Positions 1 through 10,417 of a stretch of 64,000 nt of DNA are shown in pieces. Every line of letters starts with the position of its first letter. Position 1 is the stretch's first letter. Under the pieces are notes generated by a model. It made no database searches, had not been told where the DNA came from, and saw only the letters and a program-made list of their open reading frames with translations. The position numbers and the translations under genes were made by a program. This DNA is from Triglochin maritima (Eukaryota > Streptophyta > Magnoliopsida > Alismatales > Juncaginaceae), in contig OY821791.1 in the NCBI GenBank assembly GCA_963682175.1, positions 29,324,326 through 29,388,325 of the forward strand. The letters run 5' to 3'.

Positions 1-36
1 TGGGTGACCTCCTGGGAAGTCCTCGTGTTGCACTCC
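1..36 (+). rRNA. 5S rRNA: 5S rRNA, 3' fragment cut by the window edge
   Basis: Gene positions 84-119, from within box C to the 3' end, followed by TTTT at 37-40. The missing 5' part lies outside the window, so this is an edge effect and not a pseudogene. A T8 spacer (37-411) follows. Confidence 0.96.
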
Positions 37-411
37 TTTTGTCGCGAGAGGCACGAGGACTAAGGGCGCGCGCGTTTTTTTTACTACTACGACGACTGCC
101 CTCGTGTTGCCACCATTTTTGCAGCGACACGACACGGTGCAGGGGCCAACAACCCTCGATGAGCTCAAGCGCAACGCGAGTGCGAGGTGGATTTCGCAAG
201 CATTCACCTACTCTATTAAACCAATATCTATACAATGGTAAATAATAAAAAAATATTGCATTCATCTTAAGCCCAAGTTGCATCTTCGTGTTGCGATTTC
301 GCGAGAATTCAAACGTGAGCTGGAACTCCCTGATCGGACGACCGTGGCGCGAGAATGGTCGCAAGGTGCGCGACGTGATAGAATGACTGCATTCGGAGAG
401 ACACTACTAAC

Positions 412-530
412 GGGTGCGATCATACCAGCACTAAAGCACCGGATCCCATCAGAACTCCGTAGTTAAGCGTGCTTGGGCGAGAGTAGTACTAGGATGGGTG
501 ACCTCCTGGGAACTCCTCGTGTTGCACTCC
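412..530 (+). rRNA. 5S rRNA: 5S rRNA copy 1 (G102C variant)
   Basis: 5S rRNA is the small RNA of the large ribosomal subunit. It is transcribed by RNA polymerase III with TFIIIA, and binds ribosomal proteins uL18 (L5) and uL5 (L11). The 119-nt gene starts at GGGTGCGATC, which follows the conserved C at -1. It carries box A (gene positions 50-64), the intermediate element (67-72) and box C (80-97), and stops just before TTTT. The ends pair as helix I: bases 1-6 (GGGTGC) with 113-118 (GCACTC), including a G2-U117 wobble. This copy has C for G at position 102 (base 513), which I saw in no other copy. The 3' end could be one base shorter or extend into the T run. Confidence 0.97.
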
Positions 531-534
531 TTTT
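531..534 (+). terminator. RNA polymerase III terminator TTTT (representative)
   Basis: Four T directly after the gene, the standard pol III stop signal. It is present after every copy. After copy 35 a C-to-T change at the last gene base makes it five T. Confidence 0.93.
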
Positions 535-557
535 GTCGCGAGAGGCACGAGGACTAA

Positions 558-576
558 GGGCGCGCGCGTTTTTTTT
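558..576 (+). repeat. Alternating GC tract plus T8 homopolymer (representative)
   Basis: A run of alternating C and G (560-568) leads into eight T (569-576), 39 nt past the gene end. The T run is the most length-variable site in the array (T7, T8 or T9). It could act as a backup pol III terminator for transcripts that read through T4, and the GC tract could favour Z-DNA. Both roles are inference. Copy 62 lacks most of the tract. Confidence 0.7.
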
Positions 577-592
577 ACTACTACGACGACTG

Positions 593-614
593 CCCTCGTG
601 TTGCCACCATTTTT
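593..614 (+). repeat. Degenerate copy of the 5S 3' tail with T5 (representative)
   Basis: Eleven bases at 594-604 (CCTCGTGTTGC) are identical to the 5S gene end at 515-525. They are followed by a CACCA-type segment and five T, much like the real gene end and terminator. This suggests that part of the spacer arose by duplication of the gene's 3' end, and it may give a second termination site. Confidence 0.6.
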
Positions 615-704
615 GCAGCGACACGACACGGTGCAGGGGCCAACAACCCTCGATGAGCTCAAGCGCAACGCGAGTGCGAGGTGGATTTCGCAAGCATTCA
701 CCTA

Positions 705-762
705 CTCTATTAAACCAATATCTATACAATGGTAAATAATAAAAAAATATTGCATTCATCTT
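705..762. other. AT-rich stretch with A7 run (representative)
   Basis: Strongly A+T-rich compared with the rest of the unit, with AATAATAAAAAAATATT-like sequence ending in A7 at 741-747. It lies 159-201 bp upstream of the next gene, outside the known plant 5S upstream promoter. It might affect nucleosome placement, but no function can be shown from sequence. Confidence 0.5.
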
Positions 763-777
763 AAGCCCAAGTTGCAT

Positions 778-799
778 CTTCGTGTTGCGATTTCGCGAG
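778..799 (+). repeat. Second degenerate 5S 3'-tail copy (representative)
   Basis: CTTCGTGTTGC at 778-788 matches the gene end at 10 of 11 bases. The following ATTTCGCGAG resembles TTTTGTCGCGAG found just after the gene. With 593-614 this makes three related segments per unit. Confidence 0.5.
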
Positions 800-871
800 A
801 ATTCAAACGTGAGCTGGAACTCCCTGATCGGACGACCGTGGCGCGAGAATGGTCGCAAGGTGCGCGACGTG

Positions 872-905
872 ATAGAATGACTGCATTCGGAGAGACACTA
901 CTAAC
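872..905 (+). promoter_or_regulatory. 5S upstream promoter region, weak match (representative)
   Basis: Plant 5S genes usually have a TATA-like block near -28, GC near -12 and C at -1. Here C at -1 (905) is present and ATAGAAT lies at -34 to -28. No GC dinucleotide is seen at -12. Copies 89, 98, 107 and 113 change T to A at -24. The call rests on position and partial match. Confidence 0.55.
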
Positions 906-1024
906 GGGTGCGATCATACCAGCACTAAAGCACCGGATCCCATCAGAACTCCGTAGTTAAGCGTGCTTGGGCGAGAGTAGTACTAGGATGGGTGACCTCC
1001 TGGGAAGTCCTCGTGTTGCACTCC
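906..1024 (+). rRNA. 5S rRNA: 5S rRNA copy 2 (consensus reference)
   Basis: Array consensus, used as the reference for all gene-position numbering here. Position 49 is T, giving CCGTAG where I recall CCGCAG or CCGAAG in common angiosperm 5S genes. A T8 375-bp spacer follows. Confidence 0.98.
955..1002 (+). promoter_or_regulatory. 5S internal control region: box A, IE, box C (representative)
   Basis: Within copy 2, box A is 955-969, the intermediate element 972-977 and box C 985-1002, placed by the positions known for plant 5S (50-64, 67-72, 80-97). TFIIIA binds this region and recruits TFIIIC and TFIIIB. Variants that hit it: T52C, T53C and G58A (box A), G68T (IE), and copy 64 with three changes plus copy 116 with one deleted G (box C or its edge). 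Confidence 0.88.
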
Positions 1025-1399
1025 TTTTGTCGCGAGAGGCACGAGGACTAAGGGCGCGCGCGTTTTTTTTACTACTACGACGACTGCCCTCGTGTTGCCA
1101 CCATTTTTGCAGCGACACGACACGGTGCAGGGGCCAACAACCCTCGATGAGCTCAAGCGCAACGCGAGTGCGAGGTGGATTTCGCAAGCATTCACCTACT
1201 CTATTAAACCAATATCTATACAATGGTAAATAATAAAAAAATATTGCATTCATCTTAAGCCCAAGTTGCATCTTCGTGTTGCGATTTCGCGAGAATTCAA
1301 ACGTGAGCTGGAACTCCCTGATCGGACGACCGTGGCGCGAGAATGGTCGCAAGGTGCGCGACGTGATAGAATGACTGCATTCGGAGAGACACTACTAAC

Positions 1400-1518
1400 G
1401 GGTGCGATCATACCAGCACTAAAGCACCGGATCCCATCAGAACTCCGTAGTTAAGCGTGCTTGGGCGAGAGTAGTACTAGGATGGGTGACCTCCTGGGAA
1501 GTCCTCGTGTTGCACTCC
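1400..1518 (+). rRNA. 5S rRNA: 5S rRNA copy 3
   Basis: Consensus gene; T8 spacer follows. Confidence 0.97.
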
Positions 1519-1893
1519 TTTTGTCGCGAGAGGCACGAGGACTAAGGGCGCGCGCGTTTTTTTTACTACTACGACGACTGCCCTCGTGTTGCCACCATTT
1601 TTGCAGCGACACGACACGGTGCAGGGGCCAACAACCCTCGATGAGCTCAAGCGCAACGCGAGTGCGAGGTGGATTTCGCAAGCATTCACCTACTCTATTA
1701 AACCAATATCTATACAATGGTAAATAATAAAAAAATATTGCATTCATCTTAAGCCCAAGTTGCATCTTCGTGTTGCGATTTCGCGAGAATTCAAACGTGA
1801 GCTGGAACTCCCTGATCGGACGACCGTGGCGCGAGAATGGTCGCAAGGTGCGCGACGTGATAGAATGACTGCATTCGGAGAGACACTACTAAC

Positions 1894-2012
1894 GGGTGCG
1901 ATCATACCAGCACTAAAGCACCGGATCCCATCAGAACTCCGTAGTTAAGCGTGCTTGGGCGAGAGTAGTACTAGGATGGGTGACCTCCTGGGAAGTCCTC
2001 GTGTTGCACTCC
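1894..2012 (+). rRNA. 5S rRNA: 5S rRNA copy 4
   Basis: Consensus gene; T9 spacer (376 bp) follows. First unit of the first 7-unit block. Confidence 0.97.
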
Positions 2013-2388
2013 TTTTGTCGCGAGAGGCACGAGGACTAAGGGCGCGCGCGTTTTTTTTTACTACTACGACGACTGCCCTCGTGTTGCCACCATTTTTGCA
2101 GCGACACGACACGGTGCAGGGGCCAACAACCCTCGATGAGCTCAAGCGCAACGCGAGTGCGAGGTGGATTTCGCAAGCATTCACCTACTCTATTAAACCA
2201 ATATCTATACAATGGTAAATAATAAAAAAATATTGCATTCATCTTAAGCCCAAGTTGCATCTTCGTGTTGCGATTTCGCGAGAATTCAAACGTGAGCTGG
2301 AACTCCCTGATCGGACGACCGTGGCGCGAGAATGGTCGCAAGGTGCGCGACGTGATAGAATGACTGCATTCGGAGAGACACTACTAAC

Positions 2389-2507
2389 GGGTGCGATCAT
2401 ACCAGCACTAAAGCACCGGATCCCATCAGAACTCCGTAGTTAAGCGTGCTTGGGCGAGAGTAGTACTAGGATGGGTGACCTCCTGGGAAGTCCTCGTGTT
2501 GCACTCC
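2389..2507 (+). rRNA. 5S rRNA: 5S rRNA copy 5
   Basis: Consensus gene; T9 spacer follows. Confidence 0.97.
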
Positions 2508-2883
2508 TTTTGTCGCGAGAGGCACGAGGACTAAGGGCGCGCGCGTTTTTTTTTACTACTACGACGACTGCCCTCGTGTTGCCACCATTTTTGCAGCGAC
2601 ACGACACGGTGCAGGGGCCAACAACCCTCGATGAGCTCAAGCGCAACGCGAGTGCGAGGTGGATTTCGCAAGCATTCACCTACTCTATTAAACCAATATC
2701 TATACAATGGTAAATAATAAAAAAATATTGCATTCATCTTAAGCCCAAGTTGCATCTTCGTGTTGCGATTTCGCGAGAATTCAAACGTGAGCTGGAACTC
2801 CCTGATCGGACGACCGTGGCGCGAGAATGGTCGCAAGGTGCGCGACGTGATAGAATGACTGCATTCGGAGAGACACTACTAAC

Positions 2884-3002
2884 GGGTGCGATCATACCAG
2901 CACTAAAGCACCGGATCCCATCAGAACTCCGTAGTTAAGCGTGCTTGGGCGAGAGTAGTACTAGGATGGGTGACCTCCTGGGAAGTCCTCGTGTTGCACT
3001 CC
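2884..3002 (+). rRNA. 5S rRNA: 5S rRNA copy 6
   Basis: Consensus gene; T8 spacer follows. Confidence 0.97.
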
Positions 3003-3377
3003 TTTTGTCGCGAGAGGCACGAGGACTAAGGGCGCGCGCGTTTTTTTTACTACTACGACGACTGCCCTCGTGTTGCCACCATTTTTGCAGCGACACGACA
3101 CGGTGCAGGGGCCAACAACCCTCGATGAGCTCAAGCGCAACGCGAGTGCGAGGTGGATTTCGCAAGCATTCACCTACTCTATTAAACCAATATCTATACA
3201 ATGGTAAATAATAAAAAAATATTGCATTCATCTTAAGCCCAAGTTGCATCTTCGTGTTGCGATTTCGCGAGAATTCAAACGTGAGCTGGAACTCCCTGAT
3301 CGGACGACCGTGGCGCGAGAATGGTCGCAAGGTGCGCGACGTGATAGAATGACTGCATTCGGAGAGACACTACTAAC

Positions 3378-3496
3378 GGGTGCGATCATACCAGCACTAA
3401 AGCACCGGATCCCATCAGAACTCCGTAGTTAAGCGTGCTTGGGCGAGAGTAGTACTAGGATGGGTGACCTCCTGGGAAGTCCTCGTGTTGCACTCC
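3378..3496 (+). rRNA. 5S rRNA: 5S rRNA copy 7
   Basis: Consensus gene. The spacer has T9 but lacks one C near 3606 (GGGGCAAC), so its length stays at 375. Confidence 0.97.
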
Positions 3497-3871
3497 TTTT
3501 GTCGCGAGAGGCACGAGGACTAAGGGCGCGCGCGTTTTTTTTTACTACTACGACGACTGCCCTCGTGTTGCCACCATTTTTGCAGCGACACGACACGGTG
3601 CAGGGGCAACAACCCTCGATGAGCTCAAGCGCAACGCGAGTGCGAGGTGGATTTCGCAAGCATTCACCTACTCTATTAAACCAATATCTATACAATGGTA
3701 AATAATAAAAAAATATTGCATTCATCTTAAGCCCAAGTTGCATCTTCGTGTTGCGATTTCGCGAGAATTCAAACGTGAGCTGGAACTCCCTGATCGGACG
3801 ACCGTGGCGCGAGAATGGTCGCAAGGTGCGCGACGTGATAGAATGACTGCATTCGGAGAGACACTACTAAC

Positions 3872-3990
3872 GGGTGCGATCATACCAGCACTAAAGCACC
3901 GGATCCCATCAGAACTCCGTAGTTAAGCGTGCTTGGGCGAGAGTAGTACTAGGATGGGTGACCTCCTGGGAAGTCCTCGTGTTGCACTCC
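3872..3990 (+). rRNA. 5S rRNA: 5S rRNA copy 8
   Basis: Consensus gene; T8 spacer follows. Confidence 0.97.
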
Positions 3991-4365
3991 TTTTGTCGCG
4001 AGAGGCACGAGGACTAAGGGCGCGCGCGTTTTTTTTACTACTACGACGACTGCCCTCGTGTTGCCACCATTTTTGCAGCGACACGACACGGTGCAGGGGC
4101 CAACAACCCTCGATGAGCTCAAGCGCAACGCGAGTGCGAGGTGGATTTCGCAAGCATTCACCTACTCTATTAAACCAATATCTATACAATGGTAAATAAT
4201 AAAAAAATATTGCATTCATCTTAAGCCCAAGTTGCATCTTCGTGTTGCGATTTCGCGAGAATTCAAACGTGAGCTGGAACTCCCTGATCGGACGACCGTG
4301 GCGCGAGAATGGTCGCAAGGTGCGCGACGTGATAGAATGACTGCATTCGGAGAGACACTACTAAC

Positions 4366-4484
4366 GGGTGCGATCATACCAGCACTAAAGCACCGGATCC
4401 CATCAGAACTCCGTAGTTAAGCGTGCTTGGGCGAGAGTAGTACTAGGATGGGTGACCTCCTGGGAAGTCCTCGTGTTGCACTCC
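4366..4484 (+). rRNA. 5S rRNA: 5S rRNA copy 9
   Basis: Consensus gene; T8 spacer follows. Confidence 0.97.
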
Positions 4485-4859
4485 TTTTGTCGCGAGAGGC
4501 ACGAGGACTAAGGGCGCGCGCGTTTTTTTTACTACTACGACGACTGCCCTCGTGTTGCCACCATTTTTGCAGCGACACGACACGGTGCAGGGGCCAACAA
4601 CCCTCGATGAGCTCAAGCGCAACGCGAGTGCGAGGTGGATTTCGCAAGCATTCACCTACTCTATTAAACCAATATCTATACAATGGTAAATAATAAAAAA
4701 ATATTGCATTCATCTTAAGCCCAAGTTGCATCTTCGTGTTGCGATTTCGCGAGAATTCAAACGTGAGCTGGAACTCCCTGATCGGACGACCGTGGCGCGA
4801 GAATGGTCGCAAGGTGCGCGACGTGATAGAATGACTGCATTCGGAGAGACACTACTAAC

Positions 4860-4978
4860 GGGTGCGATCATACCAGCACTAAAGCACCGGATCCCATCAG
4901 AACTCCGTAGTTAAGCGTGCTTGGGCGAGAGTAGTACTAGGATGGGTGACCTCCTGGGAAGTCCTCGTGTTGCACTCC
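4860..4978 (+). rRNA. 5S rRNA: 5S rRNA copy 10
   Basis: Consensus gene; T8 spacer follows. Last unit of the first 7-unit block. Confidence 0.97.
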
Positions 4979-5353
4979 TTTTGTCGCGAGAGGCACGAGG
5001 ACTAAGGGCGCGCGCGTTTTTTTTACTACTACGACGACTGCCCTCGTGTTGCCACCATTTTTGCAGCGACACGACACGGTGCAGGGGCCAACAACCCTCG
5101 ATGAGCTCAAGCGCAACGCGAGTGCGAGGTGGATTTCGCAAGCATTCACCTACTCTATTAAACCAATATCTATACAATGGTAAATAATAAAAAAATATTG
5201 CATTCATCTTAAGCCCAAGTTGCATCTTCGTGTTGCGATTTCGCGAGAATTCAAACGTGAGCTGGAACTCCCTGATCGGACGACCGTGGCGCGAGAATGG
5301 TCGCAAGGTGCGCGACGTGATAGAATGACTGCATTCGGAGAGACACTACTAAC

Positions 5354-5472
5354 GGGTGCGATCATACCAGCACTAAAGCACCGGATCCCATCAGAACTCC
5401 GTAGTTAAGCGTGCTTGGGCGAGAGTAGTACTAGGATGGGTGACCTCCTGGGAAGTCCTCGTGTTGCACTCC
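5354..5472 (+). rRNA. 5S rRNA: 5S rRNA copy 11
   Basis: Consensus gene; T9 spacer follows. Matches copy 4 by position in the second block. Confidence 0.97.
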
Positions 5473-5848
5473 TTTTGTCGCGAGAGGCACGAGGACTAAG
5501 GGCGCGCGCGTTTTTTTTTACTACTACGACGACTGCCCTCGTGTTGCCACCATTTTTGCAGCGACACGACACGGTGCAGGGGCCAACAACCCTCGATGAG
5601 CTCAAGCGCAACGCGAGTGCGAGGTGGATTTCGCAAGCATTCACCTACTCTATTAAACCAATATCTATACAATGGTAAATAATAAAAAAATATTGCATTC
5701 ATCTTAAGCCCAAGTTGCATCTTCGTGTTGCGATTTCGCGAGAATTCAAACGTGAGCTGGAACTCCCTGATCGGACGACCGTGGCGCGAGAATGGTCGCA
5801 AGGTGCGCGACGTGATAGAATGACTGCATTCGGAGAGACACTACTAAC

Positions 5849-5967
5849 GGGTGCGATCATACCAGCACTAAAGCACCGGATCCCATCAGAACTCCGTAGT
5901 TAAGCGTGCTTGGGCGAGAGTAGTACTAGGATGGGTGACCTCCTGGGAAGTCCTCGTGTTGCACTCC
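5849..5967 (+). rRNA. 5S rRNA: 5S rRNA copy 12
   Basis: Consensus gene; T9 spacer follows. Confidence 0.97.
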
Positions 5968-6343
5968 TTTTGTCGCGAGAGGCACGAGGACTAAGGGCGC
6001 GCGCGTTTTTTTTTACTACTACGACGACTGCCCTCGTGTTGCCACCATTTTTGCAGCGACACGACACGGTGCAGGGGCCAACAACCCTCGATGAGCTCAA
6101 GCGCAACGCGAGTGCGAGGTGGATTTCGCAAGCATTCACCTACTCTATTAAACCAATATCTATACAATGGTAAATAATAAAAAAATATTGCATTCATCTT
6201 AAGCCCAAGTTGCATCTTCGTGTTGCGATTTCGCGAGAATTCAAACGTGAGCTGGAACTCCCTGATCGGACGACCGTGGCGCGAGAATGGTCGCAAGGTG
6301 CGCGACGTGATAGAATGACTGCATTCGGAGAGACACTACTAAC

Positions 6344-6462
6344 GGGTGCGATCATACCAGCACTAAAGCACCGGATCCCATCAGAACTCCGTAGTTAAGC
6401 GTGCTTGGGCGAGAGTAGTACTAGGATGGGTGACCTCCTGGGAAGTCCTCGTGTTGCACTCC
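6344..6462 (+). rRNA. 5S rRNA: 5S rRNA copy 13
   Basis: Consensus gene; T8 spacer follows. Confidence 0.97.
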
Positions 6463-6837
6463 TTTTGTCGCGAGAGGCACGAGGACTAAGGGCGCGCGCG
6501 TTTTTTTTACTACTACGACGACTGCCCTCGTGTTGCCACCATTTTTGCAGCGACACGACACGGTGCAGGGGCCAACAACCCTCGATGAGCTCAAGCGCAA
6601 CGCGAGTGCGAGGTGGATTTCGCAAGCATTCACCTACTCTATTAAACCAATATCTATACAATGGTAAATAATAAAAAAATATTGCATTCATCTTAAGCCC
6701 AAGTTGCATCTTCGTGTTGCGATTTCGCGAGAATTCAAACGTGAGCTGGAACTCCCTGATCGGACGACCGTGGCGCGAGAATGGTCGCAAGGTGCGCGAC
6801 GTGATAGAATGACTGCATTCGGAGAGACACTACTAAC

Positions 6838-6956
6838 GGGTGCGATCATACCAGCACTAAAGCACCGGATCCCATCAGAACTCCGTAGTTAAGCGTGCTT
6901 GGGCGAGAGTAGTACTAGGATGGGTGACCTCCTGGGAAGTCCTCGTGTTGCACTCC
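6838..6956 (+). rRNA. 5S rRNA: 5S rRNA copy 14
   Basis: Consensus gene; T9 spacer lacking one C near 7066, as after copies 7 and 21. Confidence 0.97.
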
Positions 6957-7331
6957 TTTTGTCGCGAGAGGCACGAGGACTAAGGGCGCGCGCGTTTTTT
7001 TTTACTACTACGACGACTGCCCTCGTGTTGCCACCATTTTTGCAGCGACACGACACGGTGCAGGGGCAACAACCCTCGATGAGCTCAAGCGCAACGCGAG
7101 TGCGAGGTGGATTTCGCAAGCATTCACCTACTCTATTAAACCAATATCTATACAATGGTAAATAATAAAAAAATATTGCATTCATCTTAAGCCCAAGTTG
7201 CATCTTCGTGTTGCGATTTCGCGAGAATTCAAACGTGAGCTGGAACTCCCTGATCGGACGACCGTGGCGCGAGAATGGTCGCAAGGTGCGCGACGTGATA
7301 GAATGACTGCATTCGGAGAGACACTACTAAC

Positions 7332-7450
7332 GGGTGCGATCATACCAGCACTAAAGCACCGGATCCCATCAGAACTCCGTAGTTAAGCGTGCTTGGGCGA
7401 GAGTAGTACTAGGATGGGTGACCTCCTGGGAAGTCCTCGTGTTGCACTCC
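7332..7450 (+). rRNA. 5S rRNA: 5S rRNA copy 15
   Basis: Consensus gene; T8 spacer follows. Confidence 0.97.
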
Positions 7451-7825
7451 TTTTGTCGCGAGAGGCACGAGGACTAAGGGCGCGCGCGTTTTTTTTACTA
7501 CTACGACGACTGCCCTCGTGTTGCCACCATTTTTGCAGCGACACGACACGGTGCAGGGGCCAACAACCCTCGATGAGCTCAAGCGCAACGCGAGTGCGAG
7601 GTGGATTTCGCAAGCATTCACCTACTCTATTAAACCAATATCTATACAATGGTAAATAATAAAAAAATATTGCATTCATCTTAAGCCCAAGTTGCATCTT
7701 CGTGTTGCGATTTCGCGAGAATTCAAACGTGAGCTGGAACTCCCTGATCGGACGACCGTGGCGCGAGAATGGTCGCAAGGTGCGCGACGTGATAGAATGA
7801 CTGCATTCGGAGAGACACTACTAAC

Positions 7826-7944
7826 CGGTGCGATCATACCAGCACTAAAGCACCGGATCCCATCAGAACTCCGTAGTTAAGCGTGCTTGGGCGAGAGTAG
7901 TACTAGGATGGGTGACCTCCTGGGAAGTCCTCGTGTTGCACTCC
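7826..7944 (+). rRNA. 5S rRNA: 5S rRNA copy 16 (G1C)
   Basis: The first gene base is C instead of G (7826). This puts a pyrimidine at the usual pol III start and breaks the end pair of helix I. Shared with copy 23. T8 spacer follows. Confidence 0.95.
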
Positions 7945-8319
7945 TTTTGTCGCGAGAGGCACGAGGACTAAGGGCGCGCGCGTTTTTTTTACTACTACGA
8001 CGACTGCCCTCGTGTTGCCACCATTTTTGCAGCGACACGACACGGTGCAGGGGCCAACAACCCTCGATGAGCTCAAGCGCAACGCGAGTGCGAGGTGGAT
8101 TTCGCAAGCATTCACCTACTCTATTAAACCAATATCTATACAATGGTAAATAATAAAAAAATATTGCATTCATCTTAAGCCCAAGTTGCATCTTCGTGTT
8201 GCGATTTCGCGAGAATTCAAACGTGAGCTGGAACTCCCTGATCGGACGACCGTGGCGCGAGAATGGTCGCAAGGTGCGCGACGTGATAGAATGACTGCAT
8301 TCGGAGAGACACTACTAAC

Positions 8320-8438
8320 GGGTGCGATCATACCAGCACTAAAGCACCGGATCCCATCAGAACTCCGTAGTTAAGCGTGCTTGGGCGAGAGTAGTACTAG
8401 GATGGGTGACCTCCTGGGAAGTCCTCGTGTTGCACTCC
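8320..8438 (+). rRNA. 5S rRNA: 5S rRNA copy 17
   Basis: Consensus gene. The T9 spacer has CCATCATT for CCACCATT near 8516, shared with the spacers after copies 24 and 26. Confidence 0.97.
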
Positions 8439-8814
8439 TTTTGTCGCGAGAGGCACGAGGACTAAGGGCGCGCGCGTTTTTTTTTACTACTACGACGACT
8501 GCCCTCGTGTTGCCATCATTTTTGCAGCGACACGACACGGTGCAGGGGCCAACAACCCTCGATGAGCTCAAGCGCAACGCGAGTGCGAGGTGGATTTCGC
8601 AAGCATTCACCTACTCTATTAAACCAATATCTATACAATGGTAAATAATAAAAAAATATTGCATTCATCTTAAGCCCAAGTTGCATCTTCGTGTTGCGAT
8701 TTCGCGAGAATTCAAACGTGAGCTGGAACTCCCTGATCGGACGACCGTGGCGCGAGAATGGTCGCAAGGTGCGCGACGTGATAGAATGACTGCATTCGGA
8801 GAGACACTACTAAC

Positions 8815-8933
8815 GGGTGCGATCATACCAGCACTAAAGCACCGGATCCCATCAGAACTCCGTAGTTAAGCGTGCTTGGGCGAGAGTAGTACTAGGATGG
8901 GTGACCTCCTGGGAAGTCCTCGTGTTGCACTCC
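8815..8933 (+). rRNA. 5S rRNA: 5S rRNA copy 18
   Basis: Consensus gene; T9 spacer follows. Start of the third 7-unit block. Confidence 0.97.
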
Positions 8934-9309
8934 TTTTGTCGCGAGAGGCACGAGGACTAAGGGCGCGCGCGTTTTTTTTTACTACTACGACGACTGCCCT
9001 CGTGTTGCCACCATTTTTGCAGCGACACGACACGGTGCAGGGGCCAACAACCCTCGATGAGCTCAAGCGCAACGCGAGTGCGAGGTGGATTTCGCAAGCA
9101 TTCACCTACTCTATTAAACCAATATCTATACAATGGTAAATAATAAAAAAATATTGCATTCATCTTAAGCCCAAGTTGCATCTTCGTGTTGCGATTTCGC
9201 GAGAATTCAAACGTGAGCTGGAACTCCCTGATCGGACGACCGTGGCGCGAGAATGGTCGCAAGGTGCGCGACGTGATAGAATGACTGCATTCGGAGAGAC
9301 ACTACTAAC

Positions 9310-9428
9310 GGGTGCGATCATACCAGCACTAAAGCACCGGATCCCATCAGAACTCCGTAGTTAAGCGTGCTTGGGCGAGAGTAGTACTAGGATGGGTGAC
9401 CTCCTGGGAAGTCCTCGTGTTGCACTCC
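9310..9428 (+). rRNA. 5S rRNA: 5S rRNA copy 19
   Basis: Consensus gene; T9 spacer follows. Confidence 0.97.
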
Positions 9429-9804
9429 TTTTGTCGCGAGAGGCACGAGGACTAAGGGCGCGCGCGTTTTTTTTTACTACTACGACGACTGCCCTCGTGT
9501 TGCCACCATTTTTGCAGCGACACGACACGGTGCAGGGGCCAACAACCCTCGATGAGCTCAAGCGCAACGCGAGTGCGAGGTGGATTTCGCAAGCATTCAC
9601 CTACTCTATTAAACCAATATCTATACAATGGTAAATAATAAAAAAATATTGCATTCATCTTAAGCCCAAGTTGCATCTTCGTGTTGCGATTTCGCGAGAA
9701 TTCAAACGTGAGCTGGAACTCCCTGATCGGACGACCGTGGCGCGAGAATGGTCGCAAGGTGCGCGACGTGATAGAATGACTGCATTCGGAGAGACACTAC
9801 TAAC

Positions 9805-9923
9805 GGGTGCGATCATACCAGCACTAAAGCACCGGATCCCATCAGAACTCCGTAGTTAAGCGTGCTTGGGCGAGAGTAGTACTAGGATGGGTGACCTCCT
9901 GGGAAGTCCTCGTGTTGCACTCC
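9805..9923 (+). rRNA. 5S rRNA: 5S rRNA copy 20
   Basis: Consensus gene; T8 spacer follows. Confidence 0.97.
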
Positions 9924-10298
9924 TTTTGTCGCGAGAGGCACGAGGACTAAGGGCGCGCGCGTTTTTTTTACTACTACGACGACTGCCCTCGTGTTGCCAC
10001 CATTTTTGCAGCGACACGACACGGTGCAGGGGCCAACAACCCTCGATGAGCTCAAGCGCAACGCGAGTGCGAGGTGGATTTCGCAAGCATTCACCTACTC
10101 TATTAAACCAATATCTATACAATGGTAAATAATAAAAAAATATTGCATTCATCTTAAGCCCAAGTTGCATCTTCGTGTTGCGATTTCGCGAGAATTCAAA
10201 CGTGAGCTGGAACTCCCTGATCGGACGACCGTGGCGCGAGAATGGTCGCAAGGTGCGCGACGTGATAGAATGACTGCATTCGGAGAGACACTACTAAC

Positions 10299-10417
10299 GG
10301 GTGCGATCATACCAGCACTAAAGCACCGGATCCCATCAGAACTCCGTAGTTAAGCGTGCTTGGGCGAGAGTAGTACTAGGATGGGTGACCTCCTGGGAAG
10401 TCCTCGTGTTGCACTCC
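10299..10417 (+). rRNA. 5S rRNA: 5S rRNA copy 21
   Basis: Consensus gene; T9 spacer lacking one C near 10528. Confidence 0.97.

Larger units (their letters stand above)
531..905 (+). other. Non-transcribed spacer, reference copy (375 bp)
   Basis: All other spacers follow this plan and contain no gene. In order it holds: the T4 terminator, a GC tract with T8, a degenerate copy of the 5S 3' tail, a GC-rich middle with a SacI site, an AT-rich stretch with A7, a second degenerate 3'-tail copy running into an EcoRI site, and the short upstream promoter region of the next gene. Length varies only slightly: 374 (T7), 375 (T8), 376 (T9), and 354 in one deleted copy. Confidence 0.93.

Noticed and set aside
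278..466. 62-aa open frame repeating every 494 bp on the + strand, joined to the next frame (153 aa) in copies 106, 120, 122, 124 and 126-129
   Set aside because: It starts at TTG in the spacer and runs into the 5S gene. The 153-aa versions exist only because T53C removes a chance stop codon. No known domain is visible, and every copy repeats it because the DNA repeats.
463..858. 131-aa antisense open frame and the 70-, 79- and 101-aa variants
   Set aside because: Antisense to 5S gene and spacer. The frame switches with T8/T9 length, which shows no selection for coding.
531..905. Hidden tRNA, snoRNA or other small RNA gene in the spacer
   Set aside because: I found no cloverleaf, no separate pol III box A/B pair and no C/D or H/ACA motif set in the spacer on either strand.
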